A stretch of DNA of 64,000 nt from contig QFNF01000003.1 of the NCBI GenBank assembly GCA_003240755.1, positions 62,001 to 126,000 of the forward strand, read 5' to 3'. The position numbers and the translations under genes are program-made. Source of the stretch: Sphingomonas hengshuiensis. GTDB lineage: Bacteria; Pseudomonadota; Alphaproteobacteria; Sphingomonadales; Sphingomonadaceae. Under the pieces are notes generated by a model, which saw only the letters and a list, made by a program, of their open reading frames with translations, was not told the origin of the DNA and searched no databases. Shown piece by piece: positions 51,360-61,939 of the stretch (the first letter of the stretch is position 1; each line of letters opens with the position of its first letter).

Positions 51360-51945
51360 CTGGAGCCACGAGGCCCGTCATGCGGGCCCGGTCGCCGGCG
51401 TGGACGAGGCCGGACGCGGGCCGCTGGCCGGGCCGGTGGTCGCCGCCGCGGTCGTGCTCGATCGCGACTGCGTGCCGGCGGGGCTGAACGATTCGAAGCA
51501 GTTGAGCGCGAAGCGGCGGGCCGAACTGCATGCGCGGCTGATCGAATGTGCGACGGTCGGCGTGGGGATCGCCAGTGTCGAGGAGATCGACCGGCTGAAT
51601 ATCCTGTGGGCGACCATGCTGGCGATGGAGCGCGCGGTCGATGCGCTGGGGATCGTGTGCGCCATGGTGCTGGTCGACGGCAATCGCTGCCCCCGATGGT
51701 CGCATCCGAGCGTGGCGGTGATCGGCGGCGACGCGATCAGCCTGTCGATCGCGGCTGCATCGATCGTCGCGAAACAGACGCGCGATGCGATGATGATCGA
51801 GGCGGACGCGCGTCATCCCGGCTATGGCTGGGCATCGAACAAGGGCTATGGCGCGAAGGTGCATCTGGAGGCGCTCCGGACGCTGGGGCCGACACCGCTG
51901 CATCGGCGCAGCTTTGCGCCGGTCGCGCAGGCGATGCTGCTCTAG
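51352..51945 (+). CDS. rnhB: ribonuclease HII
   Basis: A 197-residue endonuclease that cuts RNA at RNA-DNA junctions, including single misincorporated ribonucleotides. The DEAGRGPLAGPV motif near residue 18 carries two catalytic acids, LVDGN around residue 104 the third, and AAASIVAKQTRDAMM the fourth (Asp of the TRD segment). The GWASNKGYG element is the usual substrate loop. The length is normal. It begins within the last codons of the ThiD fusion gene, in another frame. Its stop touches the third palindromic repeat. Confidence 0.96.
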   Translation: MPDWSHEARHAGPVAGVDEAGRGPLAGPVVAAAVVLDRDCVPAGLNDSKQLSAKRRAELHARLIECATVGVGIASVEEIDRLNILWATMLAMERAVDALGIVCAMVLVDGNRCPRWSHPSVAVIGGDAISLSIAAASIVAKQTRDAMMIEADARHPGYGWASNKGYGAKVHLEALRTLGPTPLHRRSFAPVAQAMLL

Positions 51946-52077
51946 ATCCTCCCCACAGGGTGGGGCGGGGGACCGCCGCGTAGCGGTGGTGAAGGGGGAA
52001 GCCCCGAGCGTTCCATATGGGGCCATGTCCCTCCACCAGCCTGCGGCTGGTCCCCCTCCCCATGATATGGGGAGGAT
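51946..52077. repeat. palindromic repeat copy 3, between rnhB and ccrM
   Basis: The 132-bp element begins ATCCTCCCC and ends GGGGAGGAT. It has the same order of arms as the copy at 47146: GGGGCGGGGGACC, a small hairpin (CCGCGTAGCGG), GGTGGTGAAGGGG, a spacer, CCCTCCACC, a small hairpin (AGCCTGCGGCT), and GGTCCCCCTCCCC. It begins right after the rnhB stop and separates it from the ccrM control region. Confidence 0.88.
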
Positions 52078-52086
52078 TTGCGATGA

Positions 52087-53375
<1,289 letters not shown>

Positions 53376-53376
<1 letters not shown>

Positions 53377-54452
53377 TGTACCTTCGCCCAGTCCGCTTCG
53401 TCGATACGCCGGTCGGGCTGCCCGATGGCGGCGCGGCGCGGCTGGCCGGGGGGATGCTGTGGTTCGCCGCCTATGAGGTGCGCGACCGTGCCGGGTTGCG
53501 GATCACCGTGCCGGTCGCCGGGTTCGACGACTGGGTCGCCGGCCTGTCCGCGGCGCAGGCGGAGCGGGCGCGGCTGCTGCATCGCCGGATCACCGCGCCG
53601 CGTGGCGCGCTGACGCTGGGGGAGCGGGTGCTGCGGTTCGACCAGCCGCAGGTGATGGGCATCCTGAACGTCACGCCCGACAGCTTTTCCGATGGCGGCG
53701 CGCATGTCGGCGATCCGGCGGGTGCGGCGGCGGCAGGGGTGGCGATGGCGGCAGCGGGCGCGGCGCTGATCGATCTGGGCGGCGAATCGACCAAGCCGGG
53801 TGCTGCGACCGTGTGGGAAGGCGACGAGATCGCGCGCGTCGTGCCGGTCGCGGAGCGGCTGGCGGCGGCCGGGGTCGCGGTGTCGGTCGACACGCGCAAG
53901 GCGGCGGTGATGGAAGCGGCGCTGGCGGCGGGGGCGCATCTGGTCAACGACGTCGCCGCGCTTGCCTATGATCCGCGCGCGGCGGCGGTGGTCGCGGCGA
54001 GCGGTTGCCCGGTGGTGCTGATGCATTCGCCCGCGCCGGGCCAGGGGCCGCATGGGGGCGATGGCTATGGCGACCCGCTGCTCGACGTGTTCGACTGGCT
54101 GGAGGCGCGGGTCGAGGCGGTGGTCGCCGGCGGGATCGACCGGGCGAGGATCGTGGTCGATCCGGGGATCGGCTTCGGCAAGGCGCTGGGCGACAATCTC
54201 GCGCTGGTCAACGGCCTCGCGCTGTTCCACGGGCTGGGCTGTCCGGTCCTGCTGGGGGCGAGCCGCAAGCGGATCGTCGGTGCGCTGTCGAACGAGGCAC
54301 CGGCCGACCAGCGGCTGGGCGGGTCGGTCGCGCTGGCGCTGGCCGGGGTCGAGCGCGGGGCGCAGATCGTGCGGGTGCATGACGTGGCCGAGACGGTGCA
54401 GGCGATCCGGGTGTGGCGCGGCTTGCGGGATGCAGCACTGGTCGCGCGGTAG
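53376..54452 (+). CDS. folP: dihydropteroate synthase
   Basis: A 358-residue enzyme of folate synthesis, joining the pterin diphosphate to 4-aminobenzoate. Motifs are MGILNVTPDSFSDGG starting at residue 94, LIDLGGESTKPGA, LVNDVAAL, and VLLGASRKRIVGAL. E. coli FolP has its first motif near residue 18, so the N-terminal extension is about 75 residues; it carries its own conserved-looking segment (LRPVRFVDTPVGLP) and has no recognised function. The start overlaps the ccrM stop by 1 base, so folate synthesis is linked to the methyltransferase transcript. folK lies elsewhere in the window. Confidence 0.94.
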
Positions 54453-54532
54453 CATACAAGTGGCGAGCGTGCGGGTGCGCGTCGCGCCAGCGCCCATGGA
54501 TCAAACCGTCCGCCGTCCGCTATAGCGCGGGC

Positions 54533-56887
54533 ATGGTCCGCCTTTTCCTGTTGCTCGCCGCATTGTCGGCAATGTTCGCCGATGTCGCCCATGCCCAGCA
54601 GAACGGGTTCGACCTCGACGGTCCCGAAGTGGCGATCAGCGTCCGGCGGGGGGATGCCGAGCTGCCGGTCGCGGCGGTGCCCGCGCTGCGTGGCGGCGAC
54701 AGGCTGACGGCCAGAGCGTTGCTGCCCGCCGATCAGTCGGAACGCTATCTGCTGGTCGTCGCCTTCCTGCGCGGCGCGACCAATCCGCCGCCCAGGAACT
54801 GGTTCTTCTCGGTCGAAACGTGGCGCGCCAAAAGGAACGTGCTGACCGTCACGGTTCCCGAAGGCGCCGAACAGGCGATGCTGTTCCTGGCGCCGGAGGC
54901 GGGCGGCGGCTTGTCGGCGGTGCGTGGCGCGGTGCGCGGGCGACCGGGGGTGTTCGTGCGCGCGGCGCAGGATCTGTACCAGGCCTCGCTCGACCGGCAG
55001 CGCCTCGACGCGTTCGTCGGTGCGGTCGGGCGGATCGGCGACAGCGCACCCGAACGGCTGGCGACCGCCGCGCCGGTGCTGGCCAGTGCGCTGCGGATCA
55101 AGCTGAACGCCGACTGCCTGCTGCGCCAGCGCGCGTTGCAGGCCGCGTGCCTGACCCAGCAGCGGGACGCGCTGGTGCTGCAGGCGCAGCGCGGCGCGAC
55201 GCTGACCGAGACGCTGACCGGTACGCCGGTCGACCTCGCCTATCGCGTGGCGGCGACGCGCGAGGGCGGGGCGGGCTATTACAGCCCGTATATCGCGCTG
55301 GCGCGTGACGTCGCGCGGCTGTTCGGCGCGTTTCGCAGCGCGCAATATCAGTATCTGCCGGCACTGGCGCTGGGGCAAGGGGATGCGATCCACCTGCAAC
55401 TGAACAGCGCGCCGTCGTTCCAGAATCCGCGATCGGTGCTGGTCGCGCCGCTGCCGCCGATCGGCGACGCGCCGCCGCCATCGTGGCGATCCGCCGCGGC
55501 GGGGGCGCTGTGCCTGGCCAAGCCCGACCTCGTGCTGCCGCTCGACGATGCGGCGCTGCTGTTCGCGACCGATTATGCCCGCGGCCTGGTGCTGCGCGTG
55601 ACGGCGACGGACGGGCGGGTGTCGACGATGCCGCTCGCCCCCGATGTCGAACGCGGTGGCCTGGTCCTTGCCGGCAGCGCGCCGCCCGCCCCGGGACCGG
55701 TGGCGGAGGCGGTGGTGCAGGGCCGCTGGGGCTTTGCCGGGTTCAGCGGGCCGGCTGTTCCCGCCCAGATCGACGGTCCCGGCGCGTGGAGTGCCCGGCC
55801 CGATGCGAACGTGATCGTCGGGCGCGACCATCCGCTGGTGCTGCGCGGCGGCGCGTCGGCCTGTGTCGCCGGGCTGACGCTGCGCGACGGTGCCGGCCTC
55901 AGCCGCTCGCTGGCGTGGAAGGCGGCAGGCCCCGATGCGATCGAAGTGACGTTGCCGCTCGGCAGGACCCGGCCGGGGCCGCTGACATTGACGGTCGTGC
56001 GCCACGGCGCGGTCGCGCCCGACCAGATCGCGCTGACCGGGCGCGTCGAGCCAAGCCGGCTCGACCGGTTCACCGTCCATGCCGGCGATCGCGACGGCGT
56101 GCTGGAGGGCGCGCGGCTGGATCAGGTGACGGCGCTGACGCTGGGGGGCACGCGCTTCGTCGCCGGCGCGCTGACCCGCGTGGGCGAGGGCGACCGGCTG
56201 GTGCTGAGCGCCGAACAGCCGCTGGCGGGCGGCGGCGATGCGACCGCGAGCGTTGCGCTGCGCGACGGACGCAGTGCCGGCGTACCCGCCACGATCGCGC
56301 CGGCGCGGGCGGTGGCACGATTGATCGACCGGCGGGTGGCGTTCGATCCCCCCGCGGGCAGCCTGCCGATCGATCTGCCGCAGGAGCTGGTGCCGGCCGG
56401 TGCGTCGCTGACCTTCTCCGCACGGATCGCCGGGGGGCTGCCGGGCGTGGACGACGGGATCGAGATCGCGGCGGGCGAGGCGGCCCGGCGACTGACGGTC
56501 GCGTCGGGTGCGGTGCAGCGTGTGGGTGACGATGTCGTGGTGACGACCATCGCCCCGCAGACGATGTTCGGGCCGGCAGTGTCGGGGGCGATGCGGTTGC
56601 GCGCATGGCGCGGCGGGGCGCCGGGGGAATGGCAGCCGCTGGCGACGCTGGTGCGCCTGCCGGTGCTGAGCGCGATCACCTGTACCGAGCGCTGCGCCGT
56701 CGCCGGGCGCGACCTGTTCCTCGTCGCCGCGATCGGGCCGACGGCGGACAGGGCCGCTGCCACGCCGCTGCCCGCCGGGTTCGTCGGCACGTCGGTGGCG
56801 GTCCCGCCACCGGTCGACCCCGTGCTGTACCTGTGGTTGCACGACGCCGCCGATGTGGCGCTGCGGGTGACAGTATCTGCGAGATAG
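54533..56887 (+). CDS. large secreted protein of unknown function
   Basis: A 784-residue protein with a clean signal peptide (VRLFLLLAALSAMFADVAHA, residues 2-21) and no transmembrane segment after it. The N-terminal part (FDLDGPEVAISVRRGDAELPVAAVPALRGGDRL) and a beta-rich middle (residues 400-700) resemble repeated Ig-like or beta-sandwich modules. Few cysteines are present: a small cluster near residues 200-212 (DCLL, AACL) and one at CTERCAVAG. I do not recognise a family. It follows folP by 80 bp and precedes the tRNA-Pro gene on the other strand. Periplasmic or cell-surface location is inferred. Confidence 0.75.
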   Translation: MVRLFLLLAALSAMFADVAHAQQNGFDLDGPEVAISVRRGDAELPVAAVPALRGGDRLTARALLPADQSERYLLVVAFLRGATNPPPRNWFFSVETWRAKRNVLTVTVPEGAEQAMLFLAPEAGGGLSAVRGAVRGRPGVFVRAAQDLYQASLDRQRLDAFVGAVGRIGDSAPERLATAAPVLASALRIKLNADCLLRQRALQAACLTQQRDALVLQAQRGATLTETLTGTPVDLAYRVAATREGGAGYYSPYIALARDVARLFGAFRSAQYQYLPALALGQGDAIHLQLNSAPSFQNPRSVLVAPLPPIGDAPPPSWRSAAAGALCLAKPDLVLPLDDAALLFATDYARGLVLRVTATDGRVSTMPLAPDVERGGLVLAGSAPPAPGPVAEAVVQGRWGFAGFSGPAVPAQIDGPGAWSARPDANVIVGRDHPLVLRGGASACVAGLTLRDGAGLSRSLAWKAAGPDAIEVTLPLGRTRPGPLTLTVVRHGAVAPDQIALTGRVEPSRLDRFTVHAGDRDGVLEGARLDQVTALTLGGTRFVAGALTRVGEGDRLVLSAEQPLAGGGDATASVALRDGRSAGVPATIAPARAVARLIDRRVAFDPPAGSLPIDLPQELVPAGASLTFSARIAGGLPGVDDGIEIAAGEAARRLTVASGAVQRVGDDVVVTTIAPQTMFGPAVSGAMRLRAWRGGAPGEWQPLATLVRLPVLSAITCTERCAVAGRDLFLVAAIGPTADRAAATPLPAGFVGTSVAVPPPVDPVLYLWLHDAADVALRVTVSAR

Positions 56888-57011
56888 GCCCGGCGCGAGA
56901 TGCGTGCCGCGCAGGAGAGGTCGGGGCCGGGGGGATACGGGCCGAATCACCTCCCCCATCAGGGGGCCGGTGTCGGGCCACGGCGAGGCGAGGCCTGCTC
57001 GTCAATGTCTC

Positions 57012-57088
57012 TGGTCGGGGCGACAGGATTCGAACCTGCGACCCCCACACCCCCAGTGTGATGCGCTACCAGGCTGCGCTACGCCCCG
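57012..57088 (-). tRNA. tRNA-Pro (anticodon GGG)
   Basis: The 77-nt cloverleaf reads on the minus strand from CGGGGCG, pairing with CGCCCCG, discriminator A and encoded CCA (57012-57014). The anticodon stem-loop is TCACA-CTGGGGG-TGTGG with GGG at positions 34-36. The T arm is GGTTCGAATCC. Confidence 0.96.
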
Positions 57089-57247
57089 ATCAGAGAGGGC
57101 GTGCCTTTAGGCCCGGTTTCGCCGCCATGCAAGCCCGAAGCGTTCGAGCGGGCAAATGTTGCGCGGGCGCGGCGCAGATGATAGCTGGCCGCATTTGACA
57201 GGATGCCGTGTTCGCGGCGTCCGCTTTTTCGGACATTCAGGCCAGCA

Positions 57248-57592
57248 ATGCTCGTACCTTCCGCTTTCGCCCAGTCCGCCGCCGCACCTGCGGCCTCGGG
57301 CGGTTTCCTCGGCACGCTCGTCGGCATCGCGCCGCTGCTGCTGATCTTCGTCGCCTTCTACTTCCTGCTGATCCGTCCGCAGTCCAAGCGGATGAAGACG
57401 CTGCAGGCGTCGATCGCCGCCGTGAAGCGCGGCGACCAGGTCGTGACCGCCGGCGGCGTGATCGGCAAGGTGACGAAGGTCGAGGACGCCTTTGTCGAGG
57501 TCGAGATCGCTCCCAACACCCGCATCCGCGTGGTCAAGGCGACCATTGCAGAGGTCACGCCGCCGGCCGGCGCCAAGCCCGCGAACGACTGA
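57248..57592 (+). CDS. yajC: preprotein translocase subunit YajC
   Basis: A 114-residue inner-membrane protein of the SecDF-YajC complex. One transmembrane segment (LVGIAPLLLIFVAFYFLLIRP, about residues 25-45) is followed by the cytoplasmic motif RPQSKRMKTLQASIAAVKRGDQVVTAGGVIGKV, which is the family signature. ATG 57248 is chosen over an upstream in-frame ATG at 57203 because it places the membrane segment at the usual position. Its stop overlaps the start of secD by one base (TGATG). A small GTCCG/CGGAC hairpin with a CTTTTT loop lies just upstream. Confidence 0.95.
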   Translation: MLVPSAFAQSAAAPAASGGFLGTLVGIAPLLLIFVAFYFLLIRPQSKRMKTLQASIAAVKRGDQVVTAGGVIGKVTKVEDAFVEVEIAPNTRIRVVKATIAEVTPPAGAKPAND

Positions 57593-59184
57593 TGCTCGAC
57601 TTTCCCCGCTGGAAGCGGATCGCCATCTGGGCATCCGTGATCCTGTTGGCGCTGTTCGCGGTGCCGAGCCTGTTGCCCGAAGCGACGCGCGCGAAGCTGC
57701 CCGGCTGGGTGCCGACGCCGACGATCAACTTCGGCCTCGATCTGGCGGGGGGCAGCTACATCCTGCTCGAAGCGCAGACGCAGGATGTCGCCGCGACCCG
57801 GGTCGAGGCGATGCGCGAGATGATCGCGACCGAGATGCGCCGTGCCCCGCGCGTCGGCGTCGGCGACATTTCGACGCGCGGCGGGCAGATCAGCTTCATG
57901 GTCCGCGACGCGACCCAGGTCGACGCCGCGCGCGAGAAGCTGCTGGGCCTGACCGGCGGCGGCGCGGGGATGACCGGCCAGCGCGAATGGGACATCGAGG
58001 TGCGCGACACCACGCGCTTCGTCCTGACCCCGACCCAGGCCGGGCTGCGTCTGGCGGTCGAGAATGCGATGAAGGACGCGACCGAGGTCGTGCGCCGCCG
58101 CATCGACGAACTGGGCACGCGCGAACCGACCATCATCCAGCAGGGCAGCAACCGCATCGTCGTGCAGGTGCCGGGGCTTTCCGATCCGAAGGCGCTCAAG
58201 GACCTGCTCGGCAAGACCGCGCGGCTGGAATTCAAGCTGGTCGACCTCGCCGCCGATCCGGCCGCCGTCGCGCGCGGGCAGGCCCCGGCGGGCAGCCAGA
58301 TCCTGCCCTATCCGTCGCAGGGTGCGCCGATCGCGGTCAAGCGGTCGACGATCATCTCGGGCGACCAGCTCGCCGATGCGCGCCAGACCTATGACCAGAA
58401 CGGCCAGCCCAACGTCACGATCAACTTCAATGCCGAAGGCGGTCGCCGCTTCGCGAAGGTGACGCAGGAAAATACCGGCAAGCCGTTCGCGATCATCGTC
58501 GACAATTCGGTCATCTCCGCCCCCAATATCAACGAACCGATCCTCGGCGGCAGCGCGACGATCAGCGGCGGCTTCACCGCCGACAGCGCCAACCAGCTCG
58601 CCATCGCGCTGCGTTCGGGCAAGCTGCCGGTCGACCTGACCGTCGTGCAGGAAAGCACCGTCAGCCCCGAACTGGGCGCCGATTCGGTAAAGGCCGGCGT
58701 CACCGCCGCGATCATCGCGACGATCGCGGTCATCGTGTTCATGGTCATGACCTATGGCCGGTTCGGCATCTATTCGACGATCGCCGTCGTGCTGAACATC
58801 CTGATGATTATCGCAGTGATGGCGTTCCTGAACGCCACGCTGACGCTGCCCGGCATTGCCGGTTTCGTGCTGACCATCGGTACCGCGGTCGACGCGAACG
58901 TCCTCATCAACGAGCGTATCCGCGAGGAACGGCGACGCGGGCGCAGCGTGCTGCAATCGCTGGAGCTGGGCTACAAGGAAGCGAGCCGCACGATCTTCGA
59001 GGCGAACGTGACCCACGCCATTGCCGGCGGGATCATGCTGATCCTCGGCTCGGGGCCGATCCGCGGCTTCGCGGTCGTGCTGCTGCTCGGCATCGCCAGT
59101 TCGGTGTTCACCGCCGTCACCTTCACGCGGATGCTCGTCGCCGGATGGATGCGCCGCAACCGTCCGACCGACATCACCATTTAA
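57592..59184 (+). CDS. secD: protein translocase subunit SecD
   Basis: A 530-residue membrane protein of the proton-driven late stage of protein export. The first membrane segment is at residues 8-28. The periplasmic domain starts with INFGLDLAGGSYILLEA and has TNFNAEG-type elements (VTINFNAEGGRRFAKVTQENTGKPFAIIVDNSV). The C-terminal five membrane segments include IPGIAGFVLTIGTAVDANVLINERIREE-type (residues 420-450), the conserved D-A-N motif. It is 12 bp upstream of secF and coupled to yajC. Confidence 0.96.
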   Translation: MLDFPRWKRIAIWASVILLALFAVPSLLPEATRAKLPGWVPTPTINFGLDLAGGSYILLEAQTQDVAATRVEAMREMIATEMRRAPRVGVGDISTRGGQISFMVRDATQVDAAREKLLGLTGGGAGMTGQREWDIEVRDTTRFVLTPTQAGLRLAVENAMKDATEVVRRRIDELGTREPTIIQQGSNRIVVQVPGLSDPKALKDLLGKTARLEFKLVDLAADPAAVARGQAPAGSQILPYPSQGAPIAVKRSTIISGDQLADARQTYDQNGQPNVTINFNAEGGRRFAKVTQENTGKPFAIIVDNSVISAPNINEPILGGSATISGGFTADSANQLAIALRSGKLPVDLTVVQESTVSPELGADSVKAGVTAAIIATIAVIVFMVMTYGRFGIYSTIAVVLNILMIIAVMAFLNATLTLPGIAGFVLTIGTAVDANVLINERIREERRRGRSVLQSLELGYKEASRTIFEANVTHAIAGGIMLILGSGPIRGFAVVLLLGIASSVFTAVTFTRMLVAGWMRRNRPTDITI

Positions 59185-59196
59185 GGCCCAGCCGTC

Positions 59197-60159
59197 ATGC
59201 GTCTCATCAAGCTGGTTCCCGACAACACCAACATCCGCTTCGTCGCGGTACGCAAGATCGCGTTCACCGTGACACTGATCCTCAGCATCCTCGCGGTCGG
59301 GCTGGTGTTTGCGCGCGGGCTCAATTTCGGCGTCGATTTCATGGGCGGCGTCGCGATCGAGGAAAGGTTCGCCACCCCGCCGCAGATCGACCGCGTCCGC
59401 GCCACGATCGAGCGGCTGGGCGTGGGCGAACCGGCGATCCAGCAGTTCGGCGACCCGACGCTGGTGTCGATCCGCCTGCCGGTGCCCGAAGGGGATTCGG
59501 GCGCGACCGATCGGCTGGTCGAACGCGTCAAATCGGCGCTCGCCACCGAATTTCCGGGTGCGACCTTCAGCAACTATTCGACCGTGTCGGGCAAGGTGTC
59601 CGACGAGCTGGTGACGAACGGCATCCTCGCGGTCGTGCTGGCGATCGTCGGCATCGCGATCTTTTCGTGGTTCCGCTACGAATGGCAGTTCGGTGTGTCG
59701 ACCGCGGTCGCGATCGTCCATGACGTGCTCATGACGCTGGGTTTCTTCGCGCTGTTCCGCGACCAGTTCGCGTTCGACCTGACCATCGTCGCGGCGGTGC
59801 TGACCATCATCGGCTATTCGATCAACGACAAGATGGTGATCGACGACCGCATCCGCGAAAACATGCGCAAGTTCCGCAAGATGGAGATGCGCGAGCTGAT
59901 CGACCTGTCGGTCAACGAAACGCTGCCGCGGACCGTCATGACCTCGCTCACCATCCTGCTGGCGCTGACCGCGCTGCTGGTGTTCGGCGGCCATGTTCTG
60001 CGCGGCTTCACCGCGGCGATGATCCTGGGCGTGATCGTCGGCACCTATTCGTCGATCTACGTATCGTCGTCGCTCCTCATCACGCTGGGGCTGAAGCCCG
60101 GTGCGCCGGTGGGCGAGGGGACGGTCAGGGAATCCGTGCCGCAAAAGACGTCGCGGTGA
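59197..60159 (+). CDS. secF: protein translocase subunit SecF
   Basis: A 320-residue partner of SecD with six membrane segments. The family opening INIRFVAVRKIAFTVTLILS-type is visible (NTNIRFVAVRKIAFTVTLIL), followed by RGLNFGVDFMGGVAIE, the G-x-D-F-x-G-G motif. The C-terminal half has TIIGYSINDKMVIDDRIREN and LPRTVMTSLTILLALTALL. Its stop overlaps the start of the following small gene by 4 bp (ATGA). Confidence 0.96.
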   Translation: MRLIKLVPDNTNIRFVAVRKIAFTVTLILSILAVGLVFARGLNFGVDFMGGVAIEERFATPPQIDRVRATIERLGVGEPAIQQFGDPTLVSIRLPVPEGDSGATDRLVERVKSALATEFPGATFSNYSTVSGKVSDELVTNGILAVVLAIVGIAIFSWFRYEWQFGVSTAVAIVHDVLMTLGFFALFRDQFAFDLTIVAAVLTIIGYSINDKMVIDDRIRENMRKFRKMEMRELIDLSVNETLPRTVMTSLTILLALTALLVFGGHVLRGFTAAMILGVIVGTYSSIYVSSSLLITLGLKPGAPVGEGTVRESVPQKTSR

Positions 60160-60521
60160 AGCTCGACCGGACCCGCAGGGGCGACGGTCCGCTCGTCTCC
60201 GGGCTGACCACCGCCGGGTTCCGGGTCGATGACGGCATCTACCCCGCGCTGCTGATGACGCCACGGCGCGCCGATCTGTGGGAGCCGCCGGCGTTCGAGG
60301 AACTCGACGCGGCGGCGCTGGCGTCGGTGCTGGCGATGAGCCCCGAATTCCTGCTGCTCGGCACCGGCCCGACCCTGCGCCAGCCGCCGCGCGCGCTGGT
60401 CCGTGCGCTGGATGCGCAAGGGCTGGGGATCGAGGCGATGGACAGCCGCGCGGCCGCACGGGCGTGGGGCGTGTTGCGCAGCGAAGGGCGACAGATCGCG
60501 GCGGCATTCTATCCGCTCTGA
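60156..60521 (+). CDS. Mth938-like domain-containing protein (DUF498)
   Basis: A 121-residue single-domain protein. It begins KLDRTRRGDGPLVSGLTTAGFRVDDGIYPALLMTPRRADLW and contains EFLLLGTGPTLRQPPRALVRAL, the Mth938/NDUFAF3-like pattern that in eukaryotes marks an assembly factor of respiratory complex I. The ATGA overlap couples it to secF. Placement after yajC-secD-secF is shared by many sphingomonads. The bacterial function is unknown. Confidence 0.85.
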   Translation: MKLDRTRRGDGPLVSGLTTAGFRVDDGIYPALLMTPRRADLWEPPAFEELDAAALASVLAMSPEFLLLGTGPTLRQPPRALVRALDAQGLGIEAMDSRAAARAWGVLRSEGRQIAAAFYPL

Positions 60522-60607
60522 CGTTCCGGGCCGACCGGGGCGGGTGTCCCGGCAACAGGCAGCGACGGGCGACAGGACGCCCTGGCCCCGCCTCATGACG
60601 AAGCGGG

Positions 60608-61777
60608 TTATGCCCGCGCCGCCACCAACCCGGCCAGATGCTCGCGCAGCTCGCGTGCATTCCGCTCCCAACCGAACGCATCGACCGTCGCCCGTGTCGC
60701 GTCCGGATCGGCCGGTTGCGACAGCACCGCTGCGATTCCCCGTGCCACCGCCGCCGGTTCGCGCGCGACGATCCGTCCGGCAACCGGCCCGGTCACGACC
60801 TCCCGCGCGGCGCCGGCATCGGGGATCACGATCGGCGTCCCGCTTGCCAGCGCCTCGACCCACGCATTCGCCAACCCTTCCGACGACGACGCCAGCGCCA
60901 TGACGTCGGCCGCGGCCAGCAGGTCGGGCAGGTCGCCATGCGGCATCGGCCCGCACAGCCGCACCCGGTCGCCGACGCCAAGCCCGGCGATCCGCGTGGC
61001 AAGCGCCGCCCGGTCGGGGCCACCCCCGACGATCCATAGCTGCACCCCCGGCAGCGCCGCCACCGCGTCGAGGACGATGCCATGTCCCTTGCGTGGGATC
61101 AGCGCGCCGAGCGATACCACCAGCGGCCCCCCGATCCCCAGCCGCGCGCGGGCCGCGGCGCGGTCGATGCTGCCGAAGCGGCTGCGGTCGATCCCGGTGC
61201 GGTGCACGCGGACCGGCTGGTCGATGCCGGCGCCGGCGATATCGGCGGCCATCGACTGCGACACCGCCAGCAGTCCATCGGCGGCGCGGCCGGCGGCACG
61301 CACCTGCGCGGCGGTGGCGGGCGCATGGCCCCAATGATGGATATCGGCACCGCGCGCCTTGATCGACACCGGTACGCCGAACCGCCTGCCCAGCGCCACT
61401 GCCGCCGGCCCGTCGGGAAAGAAGAACTCCGCGTCGATCACGTCGAACGGAAAGGTTTCGCGCAACGCCGTCAGGTGCGGTACCAGCCGCCGGACCAATG
61501 CGCCGGCATGGAACCGCCCCCGGGTGCCGGGCACGTTCAAGAACCGGGGCCGATCGACCGGCAGCCCCTTCCATATTTCCCTTTCGGGCAGGGCGGACAG
61601 CGACCGGTAGCTCGGGTGCAGGGTAAGCGGGGAGGGGGGCAGGCCGAGCGGTGCGACCACCCGTACCGCGACGTCGTCCAGTGCGGCCAGCCCTAGCGTC
61701 TGCCGTTCGACGAACACCCCGAAATCGGGGCGCGCCGCATCGGGGAACAGGGTGGCGAGGGTCAGGACACGCAGCAT
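60608..61777 (-). CDS. glycosyltransferase family 4 protein
   Basis: A 389-residue GT-B fold glycosyltransferase. The N-terminal half starts with LRVLTLATLFPDAARPDFGVFVERQTLGLA. The C-terminal donor-binding half has VVSLGALIPRKGHGIVLDAVAALPG and the E-x7-E-type motif in SEGLANAWVEALASGTPIVIPD. A retaining sugar transfer from a nucleotide sugar, probably for an exopolysaccharide or cell-surface glycan, is expected. No transmembrane segment or signal peptide is seen. No other polysaccharide genes are adjacent, so the acceptor is unknown. Confidence 0.9.
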   Translation of the reverse strand: MLRVLTLATLFPDAARPDFGVFVERQTLGLAALDDVAVRVVAPLGLPPSPLTLHPSYRSLSALPEREIWKGLPVDRPRFLNVPGTRGRFHAGALVRRLVPHLTALRETFPFDVIDAEFFFPDGPAAVALGRRFGVPVSIKARGADIHHWGHAPATAAQVRAAGRAADGLLAVSQSMAADIAGAGIDQPVRVHRTGIDRSRFGSIDRAAARARLGIGGPLVVSLGALIPRKGHGIVLDAVAALPGVQLWIVGGGPDRAALATRIAGLGVGDRVRLCGPMPHGDLPDLLAAADVMALASSSEGLANAWVEALASGTPIVIPDAGAAREVVTGPVAGRIVAREPAAVARGIAAVLSQPADPDATRATVDAFGWERNARELREHLAGLVAARA

Positions 61778-61890
61778 CGTCGATCACCCTAGCGGGAAAA
61801 GGGTGAAGGCTTTGCGAAAAGACAGACGGATTCCGCGATATCCCGCACGGGCAGGAATCCGGAGCGAGGGCTGCCACGGCACGACCGGCG

Positions 61891-61922
61891 TCACCCTATC
61901 CCCGCCAATGGGGATAGGGTGA
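61891..61922. terminator. perfect 13-bp palindromic terminator downstream of the OsmC gene
   Basis: TCACCCTATCCCC-GCCAAT-GGGGATAGGGTGA has 13 perfectly paired bases and a 6-base loop. It lies between the OsmC stop (minus strand, ending at 61940) and the glycosyltransferase start, so it most likely terminates the OsmC transcript. No U-tract is evident. Confidence 0.7.
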
Positions 61923-61939
61923 CAAGGCGGGGTCCGCGA

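Noticed and set aside
54065..56959. Minus-strand open frame of about 960 codons opposite folP and the secreted protein gene.
   Set aside because: The plus-strand genes have signal peptide or catalytic motifs, while this frame has none and is extremely Arg/Gln/His-rich.
57358..60783. Very long minus-strand open frame (over 1100 codons) opposite secD and secF.
   Set aside because: It is antisense to two highly conserved genes; high-GC codon bias on the opposite strand creates such frames. No ribosome site or family resemblance.
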